Positions 1 to 9,100 of a stretch of DNA of 64,000 nt are shown here, piece after piece. The position numbers and the translations under genes are program-made. How positions within the stretch are numbered: position 1 is the first letter of the stretch; every line of letters starts with the position of its first letter. This DNA is from Gracilibacillus timonensis. GTDB taxonomy: Bacteria; Bacillota; Bacilli; Bacillales; Amphibacillaceae. The stretch lies in assembly GCF_900086715.1 (NCBI RefSeq), contig NZ_FLKH01000011.1, forward strand, positions 744,001 to 808,000, given 5' to 3'. The notes below the pieces were generated by a model. It searched no databases. It was not told the DNA's origin and saw nothing but the letters and a program-made list of their open reading frames with translations.

Positions 1-2
1 GA

Positions 3-1529
3 GGCCAATATGATATGTGGGCCTTATTTCTACTATTAAAAGTGTTGGTAGTTTACCATGATTGTAGTAAGGATGAAAGAGTAGAAGAGGTTGTTCATCG
101 AGCGATGGTGAATTTCGACAAGCATATTGATCAATTTACTATCTTTGATTGGGCTTCTACCAGGTGGTTCGAAATGCTAATCCCTCTATATTGGCTCTAT
201 GAAAGGAAACAAGAAGAATGGTTGCTTCAGCTAGCCGTTAAATTAAAGGCACAGGGGTTTGACTATGCCTCTTTATATGAAGACTGGCCTTATGAAAAGC
301 CCAATTCCTCTGGACATTGGAGCCAAATGAGTCATGTAGTAAATCAAGCAATGGCAGTGAAATCATTAGCTTTGTTTAGCAGAATAAGTAAACAAGAGAC
401 TGATCAGCAATTTGCAGATAAAATGCTTGAGCAATTATTAACTTTCCATGGCACGGCCACGGGTATATTTACAGGAGATGAGTGTCTGTCGGGAAACAGT
501 CCTACCCAAGGAACCGAACTATGTGCAGTAGCAGAGTTTATGTATTCGCTAGAGAATCTTATTCAAGTAACTGGTGATGTAAAGTGGTCAGACCAACTAG
601 AGTATATCGCTTATAATGCTTTGCCTGCAGCAATTAGCCCAGATATGTGGTCTCATCAGTATGATCAGATGGTCAATCAGGTGGAGTGTAGCAGAATTGA
701 AGAAGGAAAACAGCCATTTCGAACGAATAATGGAGAGGCTCATATATTTGGGTTAGAACCTCATTTTGGGTGTTGCACTGCTAATTTTAACCAAGCCTGG
801 CCTAAGTTTGCCTTATCCACTTTTATGAAAACAAAAAAAGGGATCGCTTGTACTGCATTTGCACCTGCAGAGGTAGAAACCACTATCAATGATCAAAAGG
901 TAAAGATCGACCTTGAAACAGACTATCCTTTTCGTAACACTATGCAGTTCACCGTTCAGGTGGAGCGGCCTTGTGCCTTTGATATAGATATTAGGGTCCC
1001 GGCCTTTTGTTCAAGTGCAACGATAAATGGAAAGCAGGCAAAGAGTGGGGAATACTATCATATATCTAAGGTATGGACAGATGGAGAAACGATCGATGTG
1101 ATCTTATACTATGAGTCGGAATTTATAAATAGGCCAGAGGAGATGATCGCAGTTAGAAGAGGGCCACTCTTATTATCGATAGCCATTGAAGAAGAGTGGA
1201 ACAAAATAGACTATGGTGAGAACGAGACATTACGCGTTTATCCACATTGCGATTATGAAGTGACTCCTGTTTCACCATGGAATTATGCTTATGTGGATAA
1301 GGAGATAGACTTTCAATTCCATCAGGTGGCGGATATGCCTTTTAATCCTGCTGAACCACCACTTGAAGCTTCGGCAAAGGTAGTAGAAATTGATTGGCCC
1401 CAAAAAGATGGGGTAGTTACTAGAACCCCAGCAGGTAGAAAGCCAATGAGTGAAGTGAAGCAAGTTAAGCTTTTACCTTATGGATGTACCAATTTAAGAA
1501 TGACGGAGGTGCCATTTATTAAGCTTTGA
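3..1529 (+). CDS. GH127 (DUF1680) beta-L-arabinofuranosidase-like hydrolase, 5' end outside window
   Basis: The frame is already open before the first ATG (position 15): codons GGC-CAA-TAT-GAT lead into it, matching the GQYD-W stretch inside the (alpha/alpha)6 barrel of this family. About 508 residues are visible, and the family is usually 600-660 long, so the N-terminus lies upstream. The family's cysteine/zinc catalytic centre is visible: a Glu-x-Cys pair encoded at 516-524 and the Cys-Cys of GCCTAN at 771-776. The last third is beta-sandwich-like. Characterised GH127 enzymes release L-arabinofuranose from plant glycans using a cysteine nucleophile; many relatives have other or unknown substrates, so the sugar is not certain. 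No signal peptide can be judged. A hairpin terminator follows the stop by 27 bases, so this ends a unit that begins to the left. Confidence 0.85.
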   Translation, partial: GQYDMWALFLLLKVLVVYHDCSKDERVEEVVHRAMVNFDKHIDQFTIFDWASTRWFEMLIPLYWLYERKQEEWLLQLAVKLKAQGFDYASLYEDWPYEKPNSSGHWSQMSHVVNQAMAVKSLALFSRISKQETDQQFADKMLEQLLTFHGTATGIFTGDECLSGNSPTQGTELCAVAEFMYSLENLIQVTGDVKWSDQLEYIAYNALPAAISPDMWSHQYDQMVNQVECSRIEEGKQPFRTNNGEAHIFGLEPHFGCCTANFNQAWPKFALSTFMKTKKGIACTAFAPAEVETTINDQKVKIDLETDYPFRNTMQFTVQVERPCAFDIDIRVPAFCSSATINGKQAKSGEYYHISKVWTDGETIDVILYYESEFINRPEEMIAVRRGPLLLSIAIEEEWNKIDYGENETLRVYPHCDYEVTPVSPWNYAYVDKEIDFQFHQVADMPFNPAEPPLEASAKVVEIDWPQKDGVVTRTPAGRKPMSEVKQVKLLPYGCTNLRMTEVPFIKL

Positions 1530-1556
1530 AAAATAGATAAGTTTATTATAGAAGTG

Positions 1557-1590
1557 ACTGGGTTATGTTTGTGAGGCTAACCCAGTTTTT
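1557..1590 (+). terminator. Rho-independent terminator after GH127 gene
   Basis: Perfect 9-bp stem ACTGGGTTA / TAACCCAGT (1557-1565 and 1578-1586), a 12-base loop, then a T-run to 1590. Confidence 0.85.
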
Positions 1591-1628
1591 CGTTGACTAG
1601 TGAAGGCAGTGCGCCGGTACCAAGACAA

Positions 1629-1726
1629 ATTTCAATCCACGCACCCATAAAGGATGCGACGCAGGCAAGCACACCGACACCATGTGATACCAGTATTTCA
1701 ATCCACGCACCCATAAAGGATGCGAC
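1629..1726 (-). CRISPR. Two-repeat CRISPR remnant, type I-C-like repeat
   Basis: Two identical 32-bp repeats (1629-1660 and 1695-1726) are separated by one 34-bp spacer (1661-1694). Read on the minus strand the repeat begins GTCGCATCC and ends GTGGATTGAAAT, which is the form of type I-C repeats in Bacillaceae; repeat and spacer lengths also fit. No cas gene is in the window. The 34 bases on the low-coordinate side (1595-1628) are GC-richer, like a spacer, but no further repeat follows, so an end repeat may be lost. The high-coordinate side is AT-rich, as a leader would be. Confidence 0.8.
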
Positions 1727-1849
1727 AGCACACATCAGAAAGCCTTCCCAACCAAGGCAATAGACTATCAAAAGTGCTAACCTAAATATTTCTATTAATA
1801 AAATAGTAAAACCAATTGCTAACCTTCGATAAAACCACTATTGTAACAA

Positions 1850-1894
1850 GGTGCTAACCCCTTGGGTATTACATGTTTGCATAGGGTTAGCACC
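1850..1894. repeat. 11-bp inverted repeat with nearby copies of its half-site
   Basis: GGTGCTAACCC (1850-1860) and its exact reverse complement (1884-1894) are separated by 23 bases. Half-site copies also occur at 1774-1782 (GTGCTAACC) and 1816-1824 (TTGCTAACC). There is no T-run, so a simple terminator is unlikely. It could be a protein-binding site or the scar of a lost element. Confidence 0.5.
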
Positions 1895-2348
1895 GCGTTG
1901 AAAAATCAGTAGTTGTTTCAAATTGAATGTTTCTCTTGCTCCCAAATATCCCTTTTTGATTTATGCTTAGCAATAAAACGAATTGTAAATCAATTGGGTG
2001 TAATACGCAATGTTTGAATATCGATATCTTGCGTATTATTAAGGTGTATTCGCGAACATGAAATTTCATACTCCATCATTCGCCTCACAAACAAAAGATA
2101 TTAATCCTATCTTAAAGGTTATCATCAAAAAATACAAAGATCTGATCATCGAATGCAGTGGTAAGCTAGAAGATCTGATTTAAATTTCATGGAGCTTCCA
2201 TTATCGTAAATAGACGATAGCTTCTTTCTCATCATTAAGATTGCCAATAAGCGTTTTAACTAGAATCGAAGAAACTTATCCATATTATTTTTAATAAAAG
2301 GAACTGCTTCCTCATTTTGGGTAATATAAGTCTTTTTCTTTGAGGATT
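1895..2348. other. Gene-poor stretch with one doubtful 41-codon ORF
   Basis: Only one reading frame deserves mention: ATG at 2058 to TAA at 2181-2183 on the plus strand (41 residues, Lys/Ile-rich). It has no convincing ribosome binding site and I recognise no family. The stretch looks like decayed intergenic DNA between the CRISPR remnant and the 3' end of the regulator. Confidence 0.35.
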
Positions 2349-3704
2349 TTACGCCTTCTCCGCATCAATAATAAAACTTAACCTATATATACGACGAGGC
2401 CGTCCCTTATGCGTTACCTTTTCTTCTCCTACAATGTCAACCAGTTCGCCGTCCATCCATTTAAGTAGGATACGATGGGCGCTCCGAATAGTTATATCCA
2501 GTGTGGAAGCTAATTCCTGGGCGGTGTAATCATATTTATTGTATTTGGCAACGCGTGCCATCAACTTGGTCATATAGGTTGCGGACATACCGGATTTTTC
2601 TGCTTTTTCGAGCAGCTCTGCGTCTGTTATGGATAGATCATAGCGTTCGTAGTGCGTATCGGTGGTAATGTCAACAGGGCCAAGCACACTGCGATCCTCA
2701 CGTACAATGTAACAAACATTTCCACCAAGCTCCTTTGATTGGCGCATGGCAAAGCGAGCATGACTGCCAGCTTCTGCGGCCGTACTGCCAAAACCGACTC
2801 CGATGCTTAGGGTGATGCCGATTTCACTTTTGGTTTCGTTCAGCAATGGAATAAACTTATATCCCCTCGTTTCCCGTTCGAAAATACCTCGAGTGGTAAT
2901 AAAAGAGTACTCTTCACTGCCAATATTAATTAAATGACCGTCGAGCTGTTTGGTGTAATTCAGCAGCATTTGCTGTATTTGTAATTTCAATAATTGCACA
3001 TCATGCTCGGAAGGGTATCTTTCAATTATTTTTTTAAAGTTATCAATGTCAATTAATCCGAAAACGATTTGTGATTCCTTGTTCCTTCGCGTGGTTGTAG
3101 CCAGAAGTGCCCGTTCTAAAGAGACGATCATATCCTGTTGTGTCGGAGTGACCCATTCGTTTGGTATATTCAGTTCTGTCAACCGGATGGAAACTTCTTG
3201 GATGCCAGTAATAGCCACGGTGCCGTTCTCTTGATGATTTGCTCTGTGAAAGTCAATGATATCAGTAATTAGCATACTCTTGGAATGGTTATGGAATACC
3301 GTTAGCTGATAATCTGTCTCTTCTAATTCAAATAGTATTTGTTCCACATATTTTTTTTCAACCGTATCGACGGACAATTTTTTCAATCCATGGCTGTTTT
3401 TTATAAGAAATAATGATCGGTAAAGCCCGGTTCCCATCAGTGGCACAAGGTGTACCGGAATGGAGAAGTCCGTCAATTGTTTGGCTAAGTGATATTGGTG
3501 GTATTCCATAAACATCAATACATCTGCGTCTTGTTCTAAATCATTCATTGCCTCAGCCAGAACGGTATCAGGATTAATAATATAAAAAATAGGCTTGAAG
3601 TTTGGGAAAGCTTTCAAAGTTTCCTTGATTTGTTCGACAAGGGCATCGGGTGTAATAACTCCAATCGTAATCTCTGGATTCATAGTAACCGCTTTCAAAT
3701 TCAT
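2349..3704 (-). CDS. Transcriptional regulator: N-terminal sensor region, degenerate GGDEF-like domain, C-terminal winged HTH
   Basis: 451 residues. Residues ~1-120 are an alpha/beta region resembling ligand or receiver-like sensor folds. Residues ~210-340 resemble a nucleotidyl-cyclase (GGDEF/GTP cyclohydrolase III) fold: a DIDNFK strand, then GSEEY where active enzymes have GGDEF, and a later SIGVGFGSTAAEA stretch typical of the fold's end. The signature is degenerate, so ligand sensing is more likely than c-di-GMP synthesis. Residues ~385-445 form a winged helix (QELASTLDITIRSAHRILL). The start has AAGGAGGG 8 bases upstream. A strong sigma-A promoter lies at 3770-3798. It is divergent from the epimerase/aldolase pair, and the shared intergenic region holds a direct-repeat element that this protein may bind (inference). 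I do not recognise a gene name. Confidence 0.7.
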   Translation of the reverse strand: MNLKAVTMNPEITIGVITPDALVEQIKETLKAFPNFKPIFYIINPDTVLAEAMNDLEQDADVLMFMEYHQYHLAKQLTDFSIPVHLVPLMGTGLYRSLFLIKNSHGLKKLSVDTVEKKYVEQILFELEETDYQLTVFHNHSKSMLITDIIDFHRANHQENGTVAITGIQEVSIRLTELNIPNEWVTPTQQDMIVSLERALLATTTRRNKESQIVFGLIDIDNFKKIIERYPSEHDVQLLKLQIQQMLLNYTKQLDGHLINIGSEEYSFITTRGIFERETRGYKFIPLLNETKSEIGITLSIGVGFGSTAAEAGSHARFAMRQSKELGGNVCYIVREDRSVLGPVDITTDTHYERYDLSITDAELLEKAEKSGMSATYMTKLMARVAKYNKYDYTAQELASTLDITIRSAHRILLKWMDGELVDIVGEEKVTHKGRPRRIYRLSFIIDAEKA

Positions 3705-3769
3705 TGAATTACCCTCCTTAGGTCTTTATCGACACAAGTATGGACATGTCTGTTTTCTTTATTGTCATT

Positions 3770-3798
3770 ATCATACGTTGTAAACATCCATTTGTCAA
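3770..3798 (-). promoter_or_regulatory. Sigma-A promoter of the GGDEF-wHTH regulator
   Basis: On the minus strand TTGACA (3798-3793), a 17-bp spacer, then TATGAT (3775-3770), about 65 bases before the start codon. Near-consensus, so expression is probably constitutive. Confidence 0.75.
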
Positions 3799-3862
3799 AA
3801 CGATTAGGTTACAGAATAATTGATGGTGAATGCACAGCTTCGAGTCATCGTAAATGGCATAC

Positions 3863-3910
3863 TTAAAGACTGTTTAAAGACTTGTCTTTTAAAAGTGGTC
3901 TCCATACAAT
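3863..3910 (+). promoter_or_regulatory. Activator-type promoter of the epimerase/aldolase unit
   Basis: Two exact copies of TTAAAGACT (3863-3871 and 3874-3882) repeat with an 11-bp period. The last T of the second copy is the first base of the -35 box TTGTCT (3882-3887), followed by a 17-bp spacer and TACAAT (3905-3910). Direct repeats one helical turn apart abutting a -35 box are typical of activator sites. Near-identical layouts occur at 11935-11982 (minus strand) and 12120-12167. Confidence 0.7.
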
Positions 3911-3983
3911 AAAAATATACAGGCATCTGAATTTTATCTCGAAAATCATAATAAGACTTGAAAATAGGAAAAGGAGTGGTCAA

Positions 3984-5000
3984 ATGAAAACGATTGCTGA
4001 ATTGGATGATTTTCTGACAATACCATCACAGGCACTAATGGATGATTTACGATCTTTGGATGGGGATATTTTAATTCTGGGAGTTGGTGGGAAAATGGGA
4101 CCGACTTTAGCAAGAATGACCAAAAGGGCTATAGATCACGGCGGATTGAATAAAAGAGTTATCGGTGTGTCGCGATTTTCATCAGGAAACTTAAGGGAAG
4201 AGCTAGAGGCACTGGGTGTGGAAACCATTGCGGCCGATTTATTAGATGACATGGAGCTTGCCGCACTTCCCAATGTCAAAAATGTGATTTATATGGCTGG
4301 TAATAAGTTTGGAACCGTGGGAAATGAACATTTTACTTGGGCTATGAACGCCTATCTTCCAGGAAGAGTAGCAGAGAAATTTAAACATTCACGAATAGTA
4401 GCATTTTCTACAGGAAATGTCTATCCGTTTACCAATGTACTGAGTAGTAATTGCTCAGAGGATACCCCGGTGAATCCAGTTGGCGAATATGCTCAATCCT
4501 GTTTGGGAAGAGAGCGTGTGCTCACGTATTTTTCACATAAACATCAGACACCTTTGCTCATTTTTCGACTGAATTATGCGATTGATTTGCGTTATGGTGT
4601 ATTACTGGAGATAGCGAAACAAGTGTATGAAGGCAGAGAGATTGATTTAACGATGGGTAATGTGAATGTTATTTGGCAAGGGGATGCGAATGAGTATGCT
4701 ATTCGTTCCTTGTTACATACCGATTCCCCGCCAAAGATTTTAAATATTACAGGACCTGAGACATTATCGATCCGATGGTTAGCCAATGAATTTGGCAAAC
4801 GGTTTGATAAAGAACCTCAATTCATCCATGTCGAAGATTCAAAAGCGTTATTGAATAATGCGTCCAAAGCCCATGAATTATTTGGCTATCCTAAAGTTTC
4901 TATTCAACAAATGATCACGATGATTGCTGACTGGTTAAGCCACGATGGTGTTACACATAATAAACCTACACATTTTCAAGAACGGGAAGGGGCATTTTAA
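3984..5000 (+). CDS. NAD-dependent epimerase/dehydratase-like protein (extended SDR)
   Basis: 338 residues from the ATG at 3984, chosen because AAAGGAGTGG lies just upstream; a longer open frame back to 3882 has no ribosome binding site and would include the promoter. The N-terminal Rossmann motif GVGGKMG (around residue 36) binds NAD(P). The body follows the extended SDR order (VIYMAGNKFG, STGNVYP). The classical YxxxK may be altered: the region reads GEYAQSCLGRE, with Tyr but no Lys at +4, so catalysis is uncertain. The stop abuts the ATG of the DapA-like gene (TAAATG), so the two are co-translated. It probably oxidises or epimerises a sugar or sugar acid, and the pair may convert it to a substrate for aldol cleavage (inference). 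Confidence 0.75.
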   Translation: MKTIAELDDFLTIPSQALMDDLRSLDGDILILGVGGKMGPTLARMTKRAIDHGGLNKRVIGVSRFSSGNLREELEALGVETIAADLLDDMELAALPNVKNVIYMAGNKFGTVGNEHFTWAMNAYLPGRVAEKFKHSRIVAFSTGNVYPFTNVLSSNCSEDTPVNPVGEYAQSCLGRERVLTYFSHKHQTPLLIFRLNYAIDLRYGVLLEIAKQVYEGREIDLTMGNVNVIWQGDANEYAIRSLLHTDSPPKILNITGPETLSIRWLANEFGKRFDKEPQFIHVEDSKALLNNASKAHELFGYPKVSIQQMITMIADWLSHDGVTHNKPTHFQEREGAF

Positions 5001-6047
5001 ATGCTTGATCATGCCGTGAAACAGCATATTCATGAAGGAACGGTTATTCCTGCCCATCCGCTTGCCTTGACTAGTGATAGAAGGCTGGATGAGAGAAGTC
5101 AGCGTGCACTTACCAGATATTATATCGATGCAGGGGCAGGAGGCTTGGCGGTAGGGGTTCATACGACACAATTTGAAATTAGGGATCCAGCTTTTCAATT
5201 ATTTGAAAAGGTATTAGTGATGGCAATGGAAGAGATGGAGCGAGCCTCCAAGAATTTCATTAAAATCGCGGGTATTTGTGGGCCGGTTGAGCAGGCTGTC
5301 CGTGAAGCGGAGTTTAGTAAACATATTGGCTATGACTTAGGTTTATTGAGCATGGGAAGCTTGCAAGATCTTTCAGAAGATGAACTTCTTTATCGAGCGG
5401 AAAAGGTTGCAGAAATCATACCGGTCTTCGGATTTTATTTGCAGCCATCGGTCGGAGGCAGGGTCTTTTCCTATGATTTCTGGAAACGCTTTGCTGACAT
5501 AGACAATGTGCATGCGATTAAAATTGCTCCATTTAATCGATATCAATCCTTTGACGTCGTTCGAGCTGTGTGCAATTCTGCGCGAAATAAAGAGATTGCT
5601 TTATATACGGGAAATGATGATAACATCGTGAATGACTTGTTAACTACGTATCAAATAAGGGTGGGGGATAGGCAAGTCACCAAGAAAATCGTCGGTGGGT
5701 TACTTGGTCATTGGTCGGTGTGGACCAAGCGTGTGGTGGAAATGTTTGCGGAAATGAAACATGCGCAAAGTAAAGACCATATTCCTAGTGAGCTTTTAAC
5801 ATTGGGGCAGGAGATTACGGATGCGAATGCGGCCTTCTTTGATGCAAGCAATCAATTTAAAGGCTGTATTGCGGGGATAAATGAAGTGCTAACCAGACAA
5901 GGGCTGCTTAAGGGCAATTGGTGTTTGCTTGAAAAGGAACAGTTAAGTCCTCACCAGGCAGACGAAATCGATCGTGTGTACCGAAGTTATCCCCATTTGA
6001 ATGATGATACCTTTATCCAAGCAAATCTATCGAAATGGCTCGACTAG
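5001..6047 (+). CDS. Dihydrodipicolinate synthase family protein (DapA-like class I aldolase)
   Basis: 348 residues, a little longer than DapA (about 290). A TIM-barrel class I aldolase/lyase: the Schiff-base lysine is likely in HAIKIAPFNRYQ, and the preceding strand GFYLQPSVGG takes the place of the family's YN-P segment. Members include KDG aldolase, N-acetylneuraminate lyase and dihydrodipicolinate synthase. Because it is translationally coupled to an epimerase inside a sugar cluster, cleavage of a 2-keto-3-deoxy sugar acid is more likely than lysine synthesis. GGAAGGGG precedes the start. A terminator follows at 6099-6140. Confidence 0.8.
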   Translation: MLDHAVKQHIHEGTVIPAHPLALTSDRRLDERSQRALTRYYIDAGAGGLAVGVHTTQFEIRDPAFQLFEKVLVMAMEEMERASKNFIKIAGICGPVEQAVREAEFSKHIGYDLGLLSMGSLQDLSEDELLYRAEKVAEIIPVFGFYLQPSVGGRVFSYDFWKRFADIDNVHAIKIAPFNRYQSFDVVRAVCNSARNKEIALYTGNDDNIVNDLLTTYQIRVGDRQVTKKIVGGLLGHWSVWTKRVVEMFAEMKHAQSKDHIPSELLTLGQEITDANAAFFDASNQFKGCIAGINEVLTRQGLLKGNWCLLEKEQLSPHQADEIDRVYRSYPHLNDDTFIQANLSKWLD

Positions 6048-6098
6048 GGTTTTGGCACTTATTTTCATTACAGAAATAAAAAAGAAAGAGTCTTTCTA

Positions 6099-6140
6099 GT
6101 CCATTGCGGCGTTTTACAATGTCTGCAGTGGACATTTTTT
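6099..6140 (+). terminator. Terminator after the epimerase/aldolase unit
   Basis: Stem GTCCATTGC (6099-6107) pairs with GCAGTGGAC (6125-6133) with one G-T wobble; a T-run (6135-6140) follows. Confidence 0.75.
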
Positions 6141-6144
6141 GGTC

Positions 6145-6181
6145 AAAAGTGAAAGAGCCCTTTCCGAAAGAAAAGAGCTCT
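6145..6181 (-). terminator. Terminator after the heparinase-like gene
   Basis: On the minus strand AGAGCTCTTTTC pairs with GGAAAGGGCTCT (12 bp with wobbles, 6181-6154), followed by TTTCACTTTT. It lies eight bases beyond the stop codon. Confidence 0.7.
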
Positions 6182-6189
6182 GCTTCATG

Positions 6190-9100
6190 TTATTTAGTAC
6201 TGAATGTTTCTATTTGAAAGGTGTGTTCTCCGTCCCATGTCTTAAATGGATAGAAGTTCATTTCTGAGGATCCATCACTATGGATGCTGAAACCTGGGTC
6301 CATTCCATTGGTTTGAATGATCGTTTGATCGTTTTCTTTCATAATCTCTTTGATTTCGTAACCATGTGTTTTACCGTCTGGGTGTGTGATAACCATATGA
6401 CTGCCTCGTGTATCCTCCGGTATATTGGTGTCTGTTACAAATGCGTCATAGCTGTCTTGCTTGGCTTGACGCATTACATTGGTCAGCGTCCCCTTGATCG
6501 TTTCATTGCCAGTCAATTGTTCGGTTCCTTTTTCTAACAGACTGCCGCCAATCAGGTACATGTCGGTAACTTCCCCATTTTGTAAACGAATCATTCCCAT
6601 CTTTCCTGTCATGGTGGTATCATCCACAACCAGTGGTTCTTCTGGGTGGTGAGGGGAACTGAGAATAATATCGGTTGTCTCCCCGTGAGTAACCGCAACG
6701 GCAATATCACCCGGATGAGCATCCTTTATTTCTAATTTCTCTATATGGTCAATCCGTGGTTCCTCGTCATGTTGGTAAGGCTCCATTAACGTAATAAATT
6801 GACTGCTTAGGTTTTCTCCGTCTCTTCTTAAAACGAATTTAGGCATATGGTATTTTACTGCTTCATCATTGGTATCCATACTTGTGCCATGTAATCGAGT
6901 GGAACGGAGGGACGGTGATTCAGCTAAATACAATTCATTTTCTCCAGATTCCAAGAGACCGGTAATTTTCATTTTTGCTTGTTCTTCTTCATTCTCTTCG
7001 GTTGTTAATGTTAATTGATATTGCTCATCTTCCAGTGCGGCTTCCATGACGTTTTGAAGATAAATATAGCCATAATAATGTCCTTCTGCATAACCTGTGT
7101 CGTATGCCGTTTCGGGAAGAGTGACTTCTGTTCCTTCAGGCAGGAGGTAATCGCCATATTCGGTTAGTTCCATGTCGGTATCAAAGTGAGCATCGCGGTT
7201 GGCATCTCCTTGTAAGGTATATTCGTGACGATTTCCGCCGGAGACACGGAACAAATCCAATACATAGCCATCCTCTCCATCAGGGAATCCGATAAACCAA
7301 GGTTCTCTGCTGTATTCATCCGTTCCTGGATACGCCTTTTCCTGATGGGCACGCATCACTTGTAGCTGGTCGCTGATAGGGGCGAAGAGCTCGATATTTC
7401 CTCCGTGCTCAGCCTCGCCAGAAGTGGTCATGTCTTTGCTGTCTACCACTACTGTGTTGTGTCCCATGGTTGATGTCGCCCAGCGGCGGTAAAAGGTATA
7501 ACTATAGCCAATATCCGGCAATAGTTCTTGCCCTTTTGCATAAAGATTTAAATTAAGTGGGTCAAAATGATTATGTCCATACTTTGGATCAAAATTCATG
7601 TATAGCTGGGATGGTTGAGCAGGATTGCCTTCTTCGCCGTCATCCTCTTGCTGGGCTTCTTCATTCAAAAGAACTAGCTCTATGACACCCATTTTATAAT
7701 TGGTTGCTTCATCAGATTTGCCAATCGTTTTAAAGGTAATTTCATGTGTACCTTTCTCTAGCTCTAGTGTTGCCAATGTTTCCATATCACCTGGTCCGGA
7801 TCCTGTATTAAAGAAATCCAGTTCTGTGATAGTTTTATTGTTCATCAAGATTTCATATAACCCATAACTTGCCGCCTTAAAGGGTTTCAGATCTACACGG
7901 TACGTATCCGTTTCGGGGACTTCAAAGACAAAGGTAATCTGATTTCCTTCGCTTTCCGCTTCAAACTGTACGGTTCCGCTATCTGCAAATAATCGATCCT
8001 CTGTCGTCTGATCGACAATGTCCAACCCAGGAAATAAATAAGTAATGCCGGTACTTTCTTCCTCTTCATCTGGGGTCCCCCTTTGGAGTCGAGCATATCC
8101 AGACGCTGGCAGTAAAAAGGAGCCATCGGTTAAATTAGGATTTCCGGACACCTCGTTTGCCCATGTATCTTGAGTAGGAAGGTATTTCCCGTCTGGATAA
8201 ATCAGCATCTGTGGAATTTCCTGCGATTTACCCAAGGCAGGGAATGCCTCTCGCATATCTAAATCGTCAAATCGCGTCCCTGAACGAGGTGAAGTATATC
8301 CTTGTGGGTCGCTCCATCCCTGAAAGGCATCGATGGCTCGATTGATGCCATTGGTGGACTGGTTATGGTAAGACAAGGTCGTTTCTTTATAAAAGCCATC
8401 AAATAAATATTCGTTGGTTGTATAGTCTTCTAATAATTCTACTCCCTCGTGAATATAGGAAGGATCATTAATGGCTTTTGACATGTCACCCAGACCGACC
8501 CATTTGGTATAATCCATATTATGATTAATAATCGGGAACGTCCGAGCAAACTCTACGGATGGTTTAAACATCGCTTCTACAATCTTTTGATCAACATCTT
8601 CTCCTGCTTCGTCACTTAATAACTCCAATGCATTAGTCTGTTTGACGGTGGCGTAAGCATTGAATAAATTGCGTAGATCCCACAGTTCAGAGGCTGACCA
8701 GCGGTTCCATACACCACCCCACCAAGGATAGGGAGGTCCAGATGAGACTTCTACCGGAAAGTTTTGCCATACATGATCACTGACTGGTATATAACCCTCA
8801 TATACTTCTGCAAAGCGTTGCAATAGTCTTGCGGCTCCCAGCGGATCTTCGGAAGCAATTTTCGACATCTGTCCTAGGGCATAGTTTCGTTGCAGCCACC
8901 ATTTGTGGGCGCTTAAGAAATATTTCCTGCCATTTTCATCTTCATAATAGGGATATTCAACGGTTTTTCCTTTTTTATTGGTTACGGTTAAGGCTTGATC
9001 TTCTGGATATTCTTCATTTGGATACGTTTTATCACTGTGATTGGAGCTGATGATATCTGGTTGATCGATATCCCAGCTGAAATTTCTATCTGGATGCAGT

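Noticed and set aside
1577-1771. Minus-strand 64-codon open frame with a repeated VASFMGAWIEI peptide
   Set aside because: It is the translation of the two CRISPR repeats and their spacer; it has no ribosome binding site.
1887-2069. Minus-strand 60-codon open frame
   Set aside because: Unusual composition, no ribosome binding site, and one arm of the inverted repeat falls in it.
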